A stretch of 64,000 bases of DNA from CAWIVH01 sp963839475 (lineage in GTDB: Bacteria; Acidobacteriota; UBA6911), in NCBI GenBank assembly GCA_963839475.1, contig CAWIVH010000013.1:248001-312000 (forward strand), given 5' to 3'. The notes beneath the pieces were generated by a model, which saw only the letters and a list, made by a program, of their open reading frames with translations, was not told the origin of the DNA and ran no database searches. A program made the position numbers and the translations under genes. Positions 17,184 to 25,131 of this stretch are shown here, one piece after another. The first letter of the stretch is position 1. Each line of letters opens with the position of its first letter.

Positions 17184-17918
17184 ATGCGTACAATCCGATG
17201 CCCCAAGTGTCGGCTGATAAACCTCGAAACAGCCAAGCGCTGCCGGCGCTGCAAAACGGTGCTGTCGCGGGGCTCGGCAGAACAGGCATCCACTGAGCCT
17301 TTGTCCTGGCATCATGCGGCTGGCGCCCGCATTGCGGCGATTTTGGGGGTCGCGATCGTACTGCTGTTAGGCGGGTATGCCGGCTATCGAGTCTACAAGC
17401 GCAACCTTAATTCCCCATCGGGTTCAGACTCGAGAGGCGTGGCTGCGAATGCCGGTGCCACCGATCCCGGACTGAAGGAACTGATAAAGATATCCGAGGA
17501 ACTCAAATCCCAGCTTGAACGAAACCTGGCTGAGAAGAAGGATGATTTGCTCACGCGCAACCAGGCAGCTGTCTTCGATGCGCTCGCACTGATTGGAGAC
17601 CTGGAAAAGCGATATAGCGCCCCTACCTTTCAGAAGTACAGCACTGATTTGTCTCTTTTGCTGCGGAAATACTACGATCTGATCATGCAGTACAACACTG
17701 AAACAGCCCGTTTTGAGGCTGCCAAGGAGCGAATCAACAACGAAATCGAGTCTGCCAAGAAAGATAGTTCATTGCCCGCATCGGCGAAGGCTAAAAAGCA
17801 GGGGCAGCTGAGAACGGAATTGGCTGCTGAATACCGGGATTTGAGAGTAAGCCCCAAGGATCTTGACTCTGCCCTGCAATCTATAAGGAGTTACTCCATC
17901 CCAGACGCGCCAAAATAA
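17184..17918 (+). CDS. Zinc-ribbon membrane protein of unknown function
   Basis: A 244-residue protein. A zinc ribbon opens it (C6, C9, C20, C23: RCPKC...RCRRCKTV), followed by a linker, one transmembrane helix (about residues 52-73, IAAILGVAIVLLLGGYAGY), a low-complexity segment, and a helical, partly coiled-coil region with many Lys/Glu (KISEELKSQLERNLAEKKDD; AKERINNEIESAKKD). The ribbon would be cytoplasmic and the helical domain outside, or the reverse. It follows the pilin operon by 106 bp. I do not recognise the family beyond the zinc ribbon. Confidence 0.7.
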   Translation: MRTIRCPKCRLINLETAKRCRRCKTVLSRGSAEQASTEPLSWHHAAGARIAAILGVAIVLLLGGYAGYRVYKRNLNSPSGSDSRGVAANAGATDPGLKELIKISEELKSQLERNLAEKKDDLLTRNQAAVFDALALIGDLEKRYSAPTFQKYSTDLSLLLRKYYDLIMQYNTETARFEAAKERINNEIESAKKDSSLPASAKAKKQGQLRTELAAEYRDLRVSPKDLDSALQSIRSYSIPDAPK

Positions 17919-18033
17919 TCCCTCGGATTGATTCCTGCCTTGAATATCGACTGCTCGGATATGTGCGAATCGAACCGGATTTCAGTGCGTGCCCGCACAT
18001 TTCCATGCCATTTTCGGTCCCCGGATTCAGATC

Positions 18034-18771
18034 TCAGCCCTTGGTTTGCTGTAATACCTGATGGAATTCCTGGGTCAGGGACGGATTTTTCTGAAATACC
18101 CCTCGCACCGCAACGGTTGTCATGGAGACGTCCTGCGCCTTGATTCCGCGTACAGCCACACAATCGTGTCGTCCGGTCGCCTTGATCACGCAGCCAAGCG
18201 GCTTGACTATCTCCATAAAGGTGTCCGCAATCTCCGAAACCAGGTCCTCCTGAACTATCATTCGCGCGGCCATCGTCTGAATCAACCTGGGAATTTTGGA
18301 TAAACCCACGATGTTGCCGTCCGGGACATAGCCGAAATGCATTTTGCCCCGGTAAACGGCCAAGTGATGGGGGCATAGTGAGTTGAACCCTATATCACTG
18401 ACCACGATCAGTTCATTGTGACTGGACGTAAAGGTTGTGAGCAGCTCCGAAGGCATGACGCTGTAACCCCTGGTCAGTTCCCGGTAGAGCCGGGCCACGC
18501 GTCCCGGCGTGCCCTTGAAATGCTGGTCCCGAATATCGAGGCCTAGCTCCGTCAGAAGATCGGATATGATTGATTCCAGCCGCTCGTTCTTGCCTGCGAC
18601 TTCCTTCGGAATTCGCACTGGCGAGGCCGAGGCCAAGGAGGTCCAAATCTCTTTTTCCACCAACTGCGCCCCGTTGCCGTTGTGATGTCCGTTGACTTTT
18701 CCAGTTCCGCTGCTAATCATTCGGGTCCCCATTTCCAGTGAAGGATTTTCCTGTGCCGCCATTTTCCCCAC
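18034..18771 (-). CDS. folE: GTP cyclohydrolase I
   Basis: A 245-residue enzyme converting GTP to 7,8-dihydroneopterin triphosphate, first step of folate synthesis. The zinc ligands are present: C133 and H136 in SLCPHHLAVYRGKMHFGY and C204 in GRHDCVAVRG, with H202 beside it. LSKIPRLIQTMAARMIVQEDLVSEIADTF and the GTP-binding segment are typical. The first 65 residues, rich in Asn/Gly/Ser, extend beyond the common core and have no clear motif. A well-spaced promoter with a palindrome beside the -35 lies upstream, suggesting regulation. Confidence 0.92.
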   Translation of the reverse strand: MGKMAAQENPSLEMGTRMISSGTGKVNGHHNGNGAQLVEKEIWTSLASASPVRIPKEVAGKNERLESIISDLLTELGLDIRDQHFKGTPGRVARLYRELTRGYSVMPSELLTTFTSSHNELIVVSDIGFNSLCPHHLAVYRGKMHFGYVPDGNIVGLSKIPRLIQTMAARMIVQEDLVSEIADTFMEIVKPLGCVIKATGRHDCVAVRGIKAQDVSMTTVAVRGVFQKNPSLTQEFHQVLQQTKG

Positions 18772-18820
18772 TCAGTCATTAGATCCATTCATTCACAGAT
18801 TGTTACAAATTTATTGATGT

Positions 18821-18849
18821 ATTATGAAATAACTTTTCATGATTGTCGA
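18821..18849 (-). promoter_or_regulatory. folE promoter
   Basis: On the minus strand TCGACA (18849-18844) is separated by exactly 17 bp from CATAAT (18826-18821), about 50 bp before the folE start. The region is markedly AT-rich relative to the coding sequence around it. Confidence 0.55.
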
Positions 18850-18853
18850 TATT

Positions 18854-18868
18854 TTTGTCCTAGACAAA
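18854..18868. promoter_or_regulatory. Palindromic operator candidate beside the folE promoter
   Basis: TTTGTCCTAGACAAA is a 6-3-6 perfect palindrome lying 4 bp upstream of the folE -35. Further TTGTC and TAGACA copies flank it (18843-18847 and 18872-18877). The placement suits an activator or repressor site; the protein that binds it is unknown. Confidence 0.4.
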
Positions 18869-19020
18869 TATTAGACACACCTATGAAGCGCCGAAATCAG
18901 CCCTGGTTTTTTATTGCGGAGCCGAAAGCCCCATGAACGAGCTGGGAGCACAGCGGCCGGTTTAATTGAACTTTTCCGGCCCGGGAATTCGTAATCTACT
19001 GCGAGAGGAGAGACCTTGCT

Positions 19021-19770
19021 ATGAACAGGCGAATACTTTGGATAGGGCTTCCGCTTCTTGCTCTGATTTTTTCCGGCTGCGACGGTATTGAAGGGGACTT
19101 CCTGAATGCCGAAACGATCCGCGGATCCGGAAAGATCATCACCGAGCCGCGCGAGGTACGTGGAATTCATGGGGTGGAACTAAAAAATTCCGGAGAACTC
19201 CGTATTAGCCAGGGCAGCACGGAATCGCTCACCCTGGAAGGGGACGACAATATTCTGCCAAGGATACGGACTGAAGTCGAAGGGGATCGCCTCATAATTA
19301 CCACGGAACGAGGTGTCTCTTTCCGCCCTAGCACCACCTTGCGTTACCGGCTTGTTGTCAAGGATTTGAACTGGATCGGGCTTTCAGGTTCAGGCGCGGT
19401 TCTTTCCGGTCCCATGCGCTGTGGTGACCTTATGGTACGGCTGCCGGGATCAGGAGAGATTCACTTCGATGAGCTGACGGCAGATAACCTTAAGGCCGAA
19501 ATAAGCGGTTCCGGCAACATCCAAATTCCGGGAAAAGTGATCAGCCAGAGCGTTCGGATTTCAGGTTCAGGCGAATATTCGGCCCCAAATTTGGAATCGC
19601 GATCCGCGGATGTCTCGATCAGCGGCTCCGGCGAATCCACGGTTTGGGTGCAAGATTCACTGACGGCTCGAATCAGCGGTTCCGGCGGCATCGCTTACTT
19701 TGGAAATCCCAAGGTTGACCAGCACATTAGCGGCTCCGGCGGAATTCACAAAAAAGGCGATCGCCCGTAG
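19021..19770 (+). CDS. DUF2807 (GIN-domain) lipoprotein
   Basis: A 249-residue lipoprotein. The leader ends IFSGC with the lipid-bearing C20. The rest is a right-handed beta-helix-like DUF2807 domain: GSGKIITEPREVRGIHGVEL, then GSG or SGSG repeated at the turns (LSGSGAV, LPGSGEI, ISGSGNI, ISGSGEY, ISGSGES, ISGSGGI). The family is annotated as putative autotransporter-adhesin head domain and is widespread, but its function is not settled. The start follows a GAGAGGAGAG ribosome site. It is divergent from folE across a 249-bp gap. Confidence 0.88.
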   Translation: MNRRILWIGLPLLALIFSGCDGIEGDFLNAETIRGSGKIITEPREVRGIHGVELKNSGELRISQGSTESLTLEGDDNILPRIRTEVEGDRLIITTERGVSFRPSTTLRYRLVVKDLNWIGLSGSGAVLSGPMRCGDLMVRLPGSGEIHFDELTADNLKAEISGSGNIQIPGKVISQSVRISGSGEYSAPNLESRSADVSISGSGESTVWVQDSLTARISGSGGIAYFGNPKVDQHISGSGGIHKKGDRP

Positions 19771-20126
19771 ACCTGGACGGCACCCCGCGCCGTGCCACCT
19801 CTGTTCAAAAAAAGGAGCGATCTTGCCCCCTTTTTGAACAGAGGTGCGCCGGTCGGGAATCCAAAATCAAAACAGCCCCATTCTTGGGAAAAGGCTATCC
19901 ACGACCCGCTGATAATATTCCGCGTCCGAAATAGGTGTCGGCAATCCCTGAATTGGGGCATTTAATCCTTCCTAGTCATTACTTTACAAAAATCGAAGTT
20001 TATTTCATGATGGATTGGATTATTATGCTGTTGCATGCATGGAAGGCGGAATTTGCTAACGGGTGAAAGTTTCACTTCAAAATCTCCGCTGAATGATCGC
20101 CGGGTTTCTCCAAATAGAATCCTGGC
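19771..20126. other. Noncoding stretch after the DUF2807 gene
   Basis: No gene is visible. It contains the long perfect stem-loop at 19796-19846 (listed separately). The right half is AT-rich (for example TTGGATTATTATGCTG near 20012) and may hold the promoter of the PilZ gene, but no pair of hexamers is convincing. Confidence 0.5.
19796..19846. terminator. Long stem-loop, probable terminator
   Basis: CACCTCTGTTCAAAAA at 19796 is perfectly complementary to TTTTTGAACAGAGGTG ending at 19846: a 16-bp stem about 25 bp after the stop codon. It shares the 11-mer GTTCAAAAAAA with the stem-loop region at 1964-1974, hinting at a repeated small element. Confidence 0.6.
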
Positions 20127-21080
20127 GTGAAGCATTCAGTTCTAGTTGTTGGATCTCGATATTGCGCGAATACCATGCCGGGTGCTGAAGCAAAAATTCT
20201 AGTTCTCTTCCTGACGACAGACCTGCTGGCAGCTGATCTCCTTTCATACGAAGTGCGAAAAACCACCCCCAATCTCAGGCTGGAGACCTTCCCGGGGATT
20301 CGCCTGGCCCTTTCCCGTCTGTCAAAAGGCGGGATCGATCTTGTTCTGATCGATAAAGATGTGCCTTCGGATGAAATCAGCCTGATCATCGCGCATATTG
20401 ATGAGAAGCAATTGAATCTTCCGGTGGTGCTTGTTTTCGGAGTAGATGCCAAGGATCCGGTTTTGCAGGCCATGAAGCTTGGGGCCGACGGGAGAATCAT
20501 CAAAGGTCCGGATTTCAAACACGATATGCCCATTGTGGTTCGTGAAACCCTGGCGAACTACAGGCCTGGGGGCAAGCGACAGGGATTACGCGGGCTGGGA
20601 TCGGCCACGGCGGAAAAAGTGCCTGCAAAGTCATTCATAGCGCTTGAAACCAGGCAGCCAGGCCTCCCCTCCTCCCCGGATACCGCGGCAAGCAGCGATT
20701 CCGGGATTCCTCAGGATCAAAAGGCTTCCAACCGCCGGATTTCGGCCCGCTGGCAGGTTTATATTCCCTGCCACATTAGCTACCTTGGAAGCATATTTGA
20801 GGCCTGCATCCACGACCTGTCGGATGAAGGGGCCTTCGTAGAATCTTCGGTTTCAGCCCGCCAGGGTGATGAAATCGACATCATTCTGAAAACCGCGAGC
20901 GGCCAGATGTCTGTCCGAGCGCTGATTGCGCACATTGGCTGGTATTTGACCGCTGTCCGTAATTTCAACGGTTTCGGTGTCCGCCTGCAGAATATTTCGC
21001 GCGAGGCATGGGAGGTCCTGCAGCAGCTCCGGCTACGCAGCGGCATCCCTGCTCCGGCCAAAACTCCACTGGAACATTGA
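20127..21080 (+). CDS. Receiver-like domain fused to PilZ (c-di-GMP-binding) domain
   Basis: A 317-residue cytoplasmic regulator. Residues 20-145 form a receiver-like fold: KILVLFLTTD, DLVLIDKDVP with a candidate phospho-accepting Asp, and RIIKGPD supplying the distal Lys. The acidic pair at the first strand is incomplete, so phosphorylation is uncertain. After a linker comes a PilZ-type domain (about 205-310: ISARWQVYIPCHISY, IHDLSDEGAFVES, GFGVRLQNIS). The second PilZ motif is DLSDEGAF; the first RxxxR motif appears only partly (NRRISARW). PilZ proteins often control motility, pili or polysaccharide output. The start is uncertain: GTG 20127 and ATG 20175 both lack a clear ribosome site. Confidence 0.75.
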   Translation: MKHSVLVVGSRYCANTMPGAEAKILVLFLTTDLLAADLLSYEVRKTTPNLRLETFPGIRLALSRLSKGGIDLVLIDKDVPSDEISLIIAHIDEKQLNLPVVLVFGVDAKDPVLQAMKLGADGRIIKGPDFKHDMPIVVRETLANYRPGGKRQGLRGLGSATAEKVPAKSFIALETRQPGLPSSPDTAASSDSGIPQDQKASNRRISARWQVYIPCHISYLGSIFEACIHDLSDEGAFVESSVSARQGDEIDIILKTASGQMSVRALIAHIGWYLTAVRNFNGFGVRLQNISREAWEVLQQLRLRSGIPAPAKTPLEH

Positions 21081-21262
21081 CTTACTCTCCTGATTCGGAT
21101 TACACGGACTTGCACCCAAGCCTGCGTTGACGTCAGCACCGCCTTTGAGATCCAATATTCAATTCATTCTGCTATGCTGGCGGCCTGAGGCAGATCCCGA
21201 TTGGCCATCCAACGTGTGCCGTAGATCGGGGCCGGCCTATCACATGGCTGAAAGGGAACCAG

Positions 21263-23887
21263 ATGAAGAGACGGGAATTTCTCAAAACATCCACGCTGAC
21301 GGGCGGGGCGGCTCTTTTGGCGCCGGGCCAATCCGAAGGGGCGGAGCGCTCCGGGGAACTGGCGCCCTATTCACTACCTCCATCGCAGACAACAAATCTT
21401 CCCGATCTGGCACCCGCCCGCTGGATCTGGTATCCCTCGGCGCGATCGCTTCAGAACACTTTTGTATTCTTCAGAAAGGAAATTGTTCTGACAGCAGCTC
21501 CAAAACGCGCAGATGGCTGGATCGCTGCAGACAGCCGCTATCTGCTCGAAATCAATGGAAAGCGAATTCAGTGGGGGCCGGCGCCATGCGACCCGCGGTG
21601 GCCTGAAGCCGACCCGCTGGATGTCGGCCGTCATCTTCAGGCCGGGCGCAACGTCATAGGCGTCACAGTCCTCTTTTATGGCCAGGGTGATGGCACATGG
21701 CCAATGGGAAAGCCCGGCTTTCTATTCTCACTCAACATCGATGCCGGTGGCCGGGAACCAGACCCTGTAGTATCCGATGCAAGCTGGCAAGCCTGCCTGG
21801 CGCGTGCTTGGACTCCCGGGCATTACAAGCGCTGGTACCTTCGATCTTTGCAGGAGGAATTCGACGCAAGGCTCTTCCCGTATGGATGGAGCACTCCGGA
21901 CTTTGTGACCTCCCGGGATTGGCTGTCTGCCATGCTGCTGGAATGTTCGCCGAACAAGCCCTCGCTAGCTGCGCGCTATACGGAGTACATGCTCGAACTT
22001 GGCTCGGGGCCGAAAGAATCGGAAATGCGCGCCAGGAGCATCCCGTTTCTCGAGGAGAATATTGTCCCGGTCAAGCGGCTCAGTGAAGCCCACTGGCTGC
22101 AGTGGAACAGACCGCCCGTCGAATATTTCGCATTTCGCACCCCGGATGCCTATCGTGTCGAACGGCGGCCCAGCGCATCGGAGCAAAGTGACGGCAGCTG
22201 GATAGTGGAACTTGATCCTGCCCGCGGTGCGGTTCTTACCTTTGAACTAGCGGAACAGGTGGTGGGCTGGCCCTTTTTTACCGTAGAGGCGGGCGCGGGA
22301 ACCACGGTCGAACTCCTGGTTCACGAGGCCCATGAAATCGGGGGGCCGCCGCTGATCAATTCCCATTTCGAGAGCTGGTCGCGCTTTATTTGCCGCGAGG
22401 GAGTGAATCGGTTCGAGTGTTTCGATTTTGAAAGCTGTCGTTGGATCCAGCTGCATATTCATCCCGGCAGGGGAGTCGTGCGTGTGCGCGATGTCGGGAT
22501 GAGGCGCAGGCAATATCCCTGGCCAAACCGTCCCCGGATCGCCTGCTCCGAGCCCGCCCTGCAACGGCTCTTTGATGCTTCTATCAACACTCTCCACAAT
22601 TGCGCCCAGGAAACCCTGGTGGATGGAATGGCACGGGAACGCCAGCAATATAGCGGGGACTGCGGACATCAGACGCATGCCATCTACATGGCCTTTGGCG
22701 AACAGCGTCTGCCGGCGCGCTACCTGGTAACTTACAGCCAGGGATTGACCCTCGACGGTTACTTCCTGGACTGCTGGCCGGCTTATGATCGCCTCGCGAG
22801 GTTGATGGAGCGGCAACTGGAAGTCACCGGGTGGGGGCCGATCCTGGATCACGGAATCGGGTTTAATTTCGACTGCTGGCATCATTACCTTTACACCGGT
22901 GACCTGGAAGCTTTGAGAGAGCCCTATGCACGGCTGCTCCGCTTCGCCGGCTACCTGCGAAGCATTCGTGACCCAGATGGGCTGCTGCGGGTGGAGAACC
23001 TGGGAATACCCTCGGTTTGGATCGACCACAACGCTTACCAGCAGCAACGGCATAAACAATGTGCATTCAATCTTTATGCTGCAGCGATGCTGGAGAATGC
23101 TTTGGCTCCGATTTGCCGCGCATTCGGCGATGACACGAGGGCCAGGCGGGAGGCGGCTTTCGGCCGCGAATTGCTTGAAGCGGCTGTGCGCAAGTTCTGG
23201 AGCCGGAGGCACGGGTTGTTCATCAATAATCTTCCCTGGCTGGCCGAGGAAAAATCGCCCCGTCTCTGTGACCGCTCACTTGCTACCGCCGTCCTCTTTG
23301 AACAATGCCCCGCGGGGCAGGTTTCTCAAATACTTGAAACCCTCGCTCGCTGTCCGGAGGAAATGGGGCTGTCCTATCCTGCCAACGCCGGCTGGCGCCT
23401 GTGGGCACTTGCCAAAGGCGGGCGAGGCGATATTATCCTCCAGGACTTGCGTCAACGCTGGGCCACCATGTCTTCCGTTATCCTGAACAACACCCTCCAG
23501 GAAGACTGGACCGCGCGGCCTGATTCCGGGAACCAATGGAGCCACTGCCCCGTGGTTCCCCTCTACATAGCCTTCATGGGGCTTGCGGGAATCCGACCAT
23601 TGGAGCCCGGATTCCGCAAGGCGGAAATTCGCCCTCAGCCCTTTGATCTTGAGGGATTGGATCTGACGGCGTGGACCGTTTCAGGACCGCTGCGTTACGA
23701 GTGCCACGGCCATAAGGGTGACCGCCGGCTGTTCATAGGGCTGCCCAAAGGATGTTCGGGTGACCTGGTTTTGCCGCAGGAAGAAAAAGTGGCAATTCCA
23801 GCTTCCGCGACTCCGGCTCCGAGAGGATTCTCGCGTTACGCCATCGAGGCAGGGAGAGAGTACTTGCTCAACCTGAAATTTACCTAG
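21263..23887 (+). CDS. GH78-type alpha-L-rhamnosidase, Tat-exported
   Basis: An 874-residue protein with a Tat signal (MKRREFLKTSTLTGGAALLAP). The N-terminal half is beta-sandwich (WIAADSRYLLEINGKRIQWG, an N-domain typical of GH78). The (alpha/alpha)6 barrel begins near residue 425 with CSEPALQRLFDASINTLHNCAQETLVDGMARERQQYSGDCG, where the D...RER..Y.GD segment corresponds to the family's acidic catalytic region. Later landmarks are DCWPAYDR and WGPILDHGIGFNFDCWHHY. The C-terminus is a beta domain (FRKAEIRPQPFDLEGL). Likely releases L-rhamnose from rhamnogalacturonan or glycosides. Convergent with the next gene; only 7 bp separate them. Confidence 0.83.
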   Translation: MKRREFLKTSTLTGGAALLAPGQSEGAERSGELAPYSLPPSQTTNLPDLAPARWIWYPSARSLQNTFVFFRKEIVLTAAPKRADGWIAADSRYLLEINGKRIQWGPAPCDPRWPEADPLDVGRHLQAGRNVIGVTVLFYGQGDGTWPMGKPGFLFSLNIDAGGREPDPVVSDASWQACLARAWTPGHYKRWYLRSLQEEFDARLFPYGWSTPDFVTSRDWLSAMLLECSPNKPSLAARYTEYMLELGSGPKESEMRARSIPFLEENIVPVKRLSEAHWLQWNRPPVEYFAFRTPDAYRVERRPSASEQSDGSWIVELDPARGAVLTFELAEQVVGWPFFTVEAGAGTTVELLVHEAHEIGGPPLINSHFESWSRFICREGVNRFECFDFESCRWIQLHIHPGRGVVRVRDVGMRRRQYPWPNRPRIACSEPALQRLFDASINTLHNCAQETLVDGMARERQQYSGDCGHQTHAIYMAFGEQRLPARYLVTYSQGLTLDGYFLDCWPAYDRLARLMERQLEVTGWGPILDHGIGFNFDCWHHYLYTGDLEALREPYARLLRFAGYLRSIRDPDGLLRVENLGIPSVWIDHNAYQQQRHKQCAFNLYAAAMLENALAPICRAFGDDTRARREAAFGRELLEAAVRKFWSRRHGLFINNLPWLAEEKSPRLCDRSLATAVLFEQCPAGQVSQILETLARCPEEMGLSYPANAGWRLWALAKGGRGDIILQDLRQRWATMSSVILNNTLQEDWTARPDSGNQWSHCPVVPLYIAFMGLAGIRPLEPGFRKAEIRPQPFDLEGLDLTAWTVSGPLRYECHGHKGDRRLFIGLPKGCSGDLVLPQEEKVAIPASATPAPRGFSRYAIEAGREYLLNLKFT

Positions 23888-23894
23888 TGTCCGG

Positions 23895-25082
23895 CTAGAT
23901 GCCCGGCAGATTACGATAAAGCGTCGCATGCCGGGCTGCGATCTGGTCCGCCGAGTAGAACTGCATCACCCGCTCGCGCGCGGCTTTTCCTAGTTTTGAA
24001 GCGGACTCGGAGTTCGAAAGCACAGCCACGATTTTTTCCTCCAGGAAATTGGCTTCGCCCGTCGGAAAAAGGTGGCCTTCGATTCCGTCCCGAATCATCT
24101 CCATCGGCCCGCCATTTGCCGCTGCCACCACCGGGATACCGCAGGCCATGGCCTCCAAAACCGCGAGCCCGAAGGGCTCAGGTTTGATGGAACACTGGAC
24201 CACAACATGACATGCGCGCATGATGGCAGGGATATCCCGCCGGTATCCGGTAAAGGTGATCCGGCTGGAGATCCCGTAAGCTGATGACATGACCTTCAGC
24301 CGGCCGTCGAAATTCGGATCCTCCGGTGTCGGGCCGCCGACGATCAAAGCATGGGCTTCGGGGAAACGGCTCAGGACCTTCTTGGCTGCGATCATGAAGA
24401 TGTCGTGTCCTTTCCAGGGGGTCAGGCGGCCGAAAATTGCCACTATCTTCTTTCCCGGCGGAATGCCAAATGTGCGCTGGAAATCCAGCGGGGTTACATC
24501 CGGGCTGAAAATCGCCGTATCGACTCCATTAGGGATTGTAACGATTTTCCCCAGCTCGATCCCCTTGTCCAGGAGATCGGCCTCGATGGAGGCGGAACAT
24601 GGAACATGGCGATCGATGTTTTTCTCCAGCCGGGCTGCCAAACTGGACGGCCACTCAAAGCCACGATGGCTGCAGACGCAGCGCATTCTGCCCAACCGGG
24701 CGGCGATCACCCCGTGAAATTGGCGGGTCAACAGATTGTTCAGGTGCAGCACCCTGCATCCGAATCGCCTGGCCAACAAAGCCAGCCGCAGTGCTGAAAG
24801 CAAGTTCCCGCGCCTCAGCACCTCCGTCCCCAGAGGGATTCGGGCATTGACGTAGGCCGGAAGCTCATCCGGTTCAGGGTGAGCCAATCGGAAAAATGGC
24901 AGATCCCTCGAGATTCGGCTTCGAATCACGTCCCGAGGTTGAGCACTGACGAGGCCAGCCCGAATGCCTGCCACCCCGTTCAGATGCCGGGCCAGGGTGA
25001 GCGAAGATTCAAACGATCCACCATAAGACCTCGTGGAATCAACTATGAGCACCCTCAAGCTTTGGTTCTCGCCCTTTATCAT
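23895..25082 (-). CDS. GT4-family glycosyltransferase
   Basis: A 395-residue GT-B fold enzyme. The N-terminal domain has VLIVDSTRSYGGSFESSLTLARHLN and the C-terminal domain IVAIFGRLTPWKGHDIFM and KPEPFGLAVLEAMACGIPVVAAANGGPMEMI, with the EX7E motif of GT4. Such enzymes add a sugar from a nucleotide-sugar donor to a lipid-linked or surface glycan. It lies alone between GH78 and the beta-galactosidase, 49 bp downstream of the latter on the same strand, so it may be transcribed with it. Acceptor unknown. Confidence 0.88.
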   Translation of the reverse strand: MIKGENQSLRVLIVDSTRSYGGSFESSLTLARHLNGVAGIRAGLVSAQPRDVIRSRISRDLPFFRLAHPEPDELPAYVNARIPLGTEVLRRGNLLSALRLALLARRFGCRVLHLNNLLTRQFHGVIAARLGRMRCVCSHRGFEWPSSLAARLEKNIDRHVPCSASIEADLLDKGIELGKIVTIPNGVDTAIFSPDVTPLDFQRTFGIPPGKKIVAIFGRLTPWKGHDIFMIAAKKVLSRFPEAHALIVGGPTPEDPNFDGRLKVMSSAYGISSRITFTGYRRDIPAIMRACHVVVQCSIKPEPFGLAVLEAMACGIPVVAAANGGPMEMIRDGIEGHLFPTGEANFLEEKIVAVLSNSESASKLGKAARERVMQFYSADQIAARHATLYRNLPGI

Positions 25083-25131
25083 TTTGTGACTCGGTTTTTT
25101 GTCTTGATCCAGCTACCCATATTTCCCTCAC

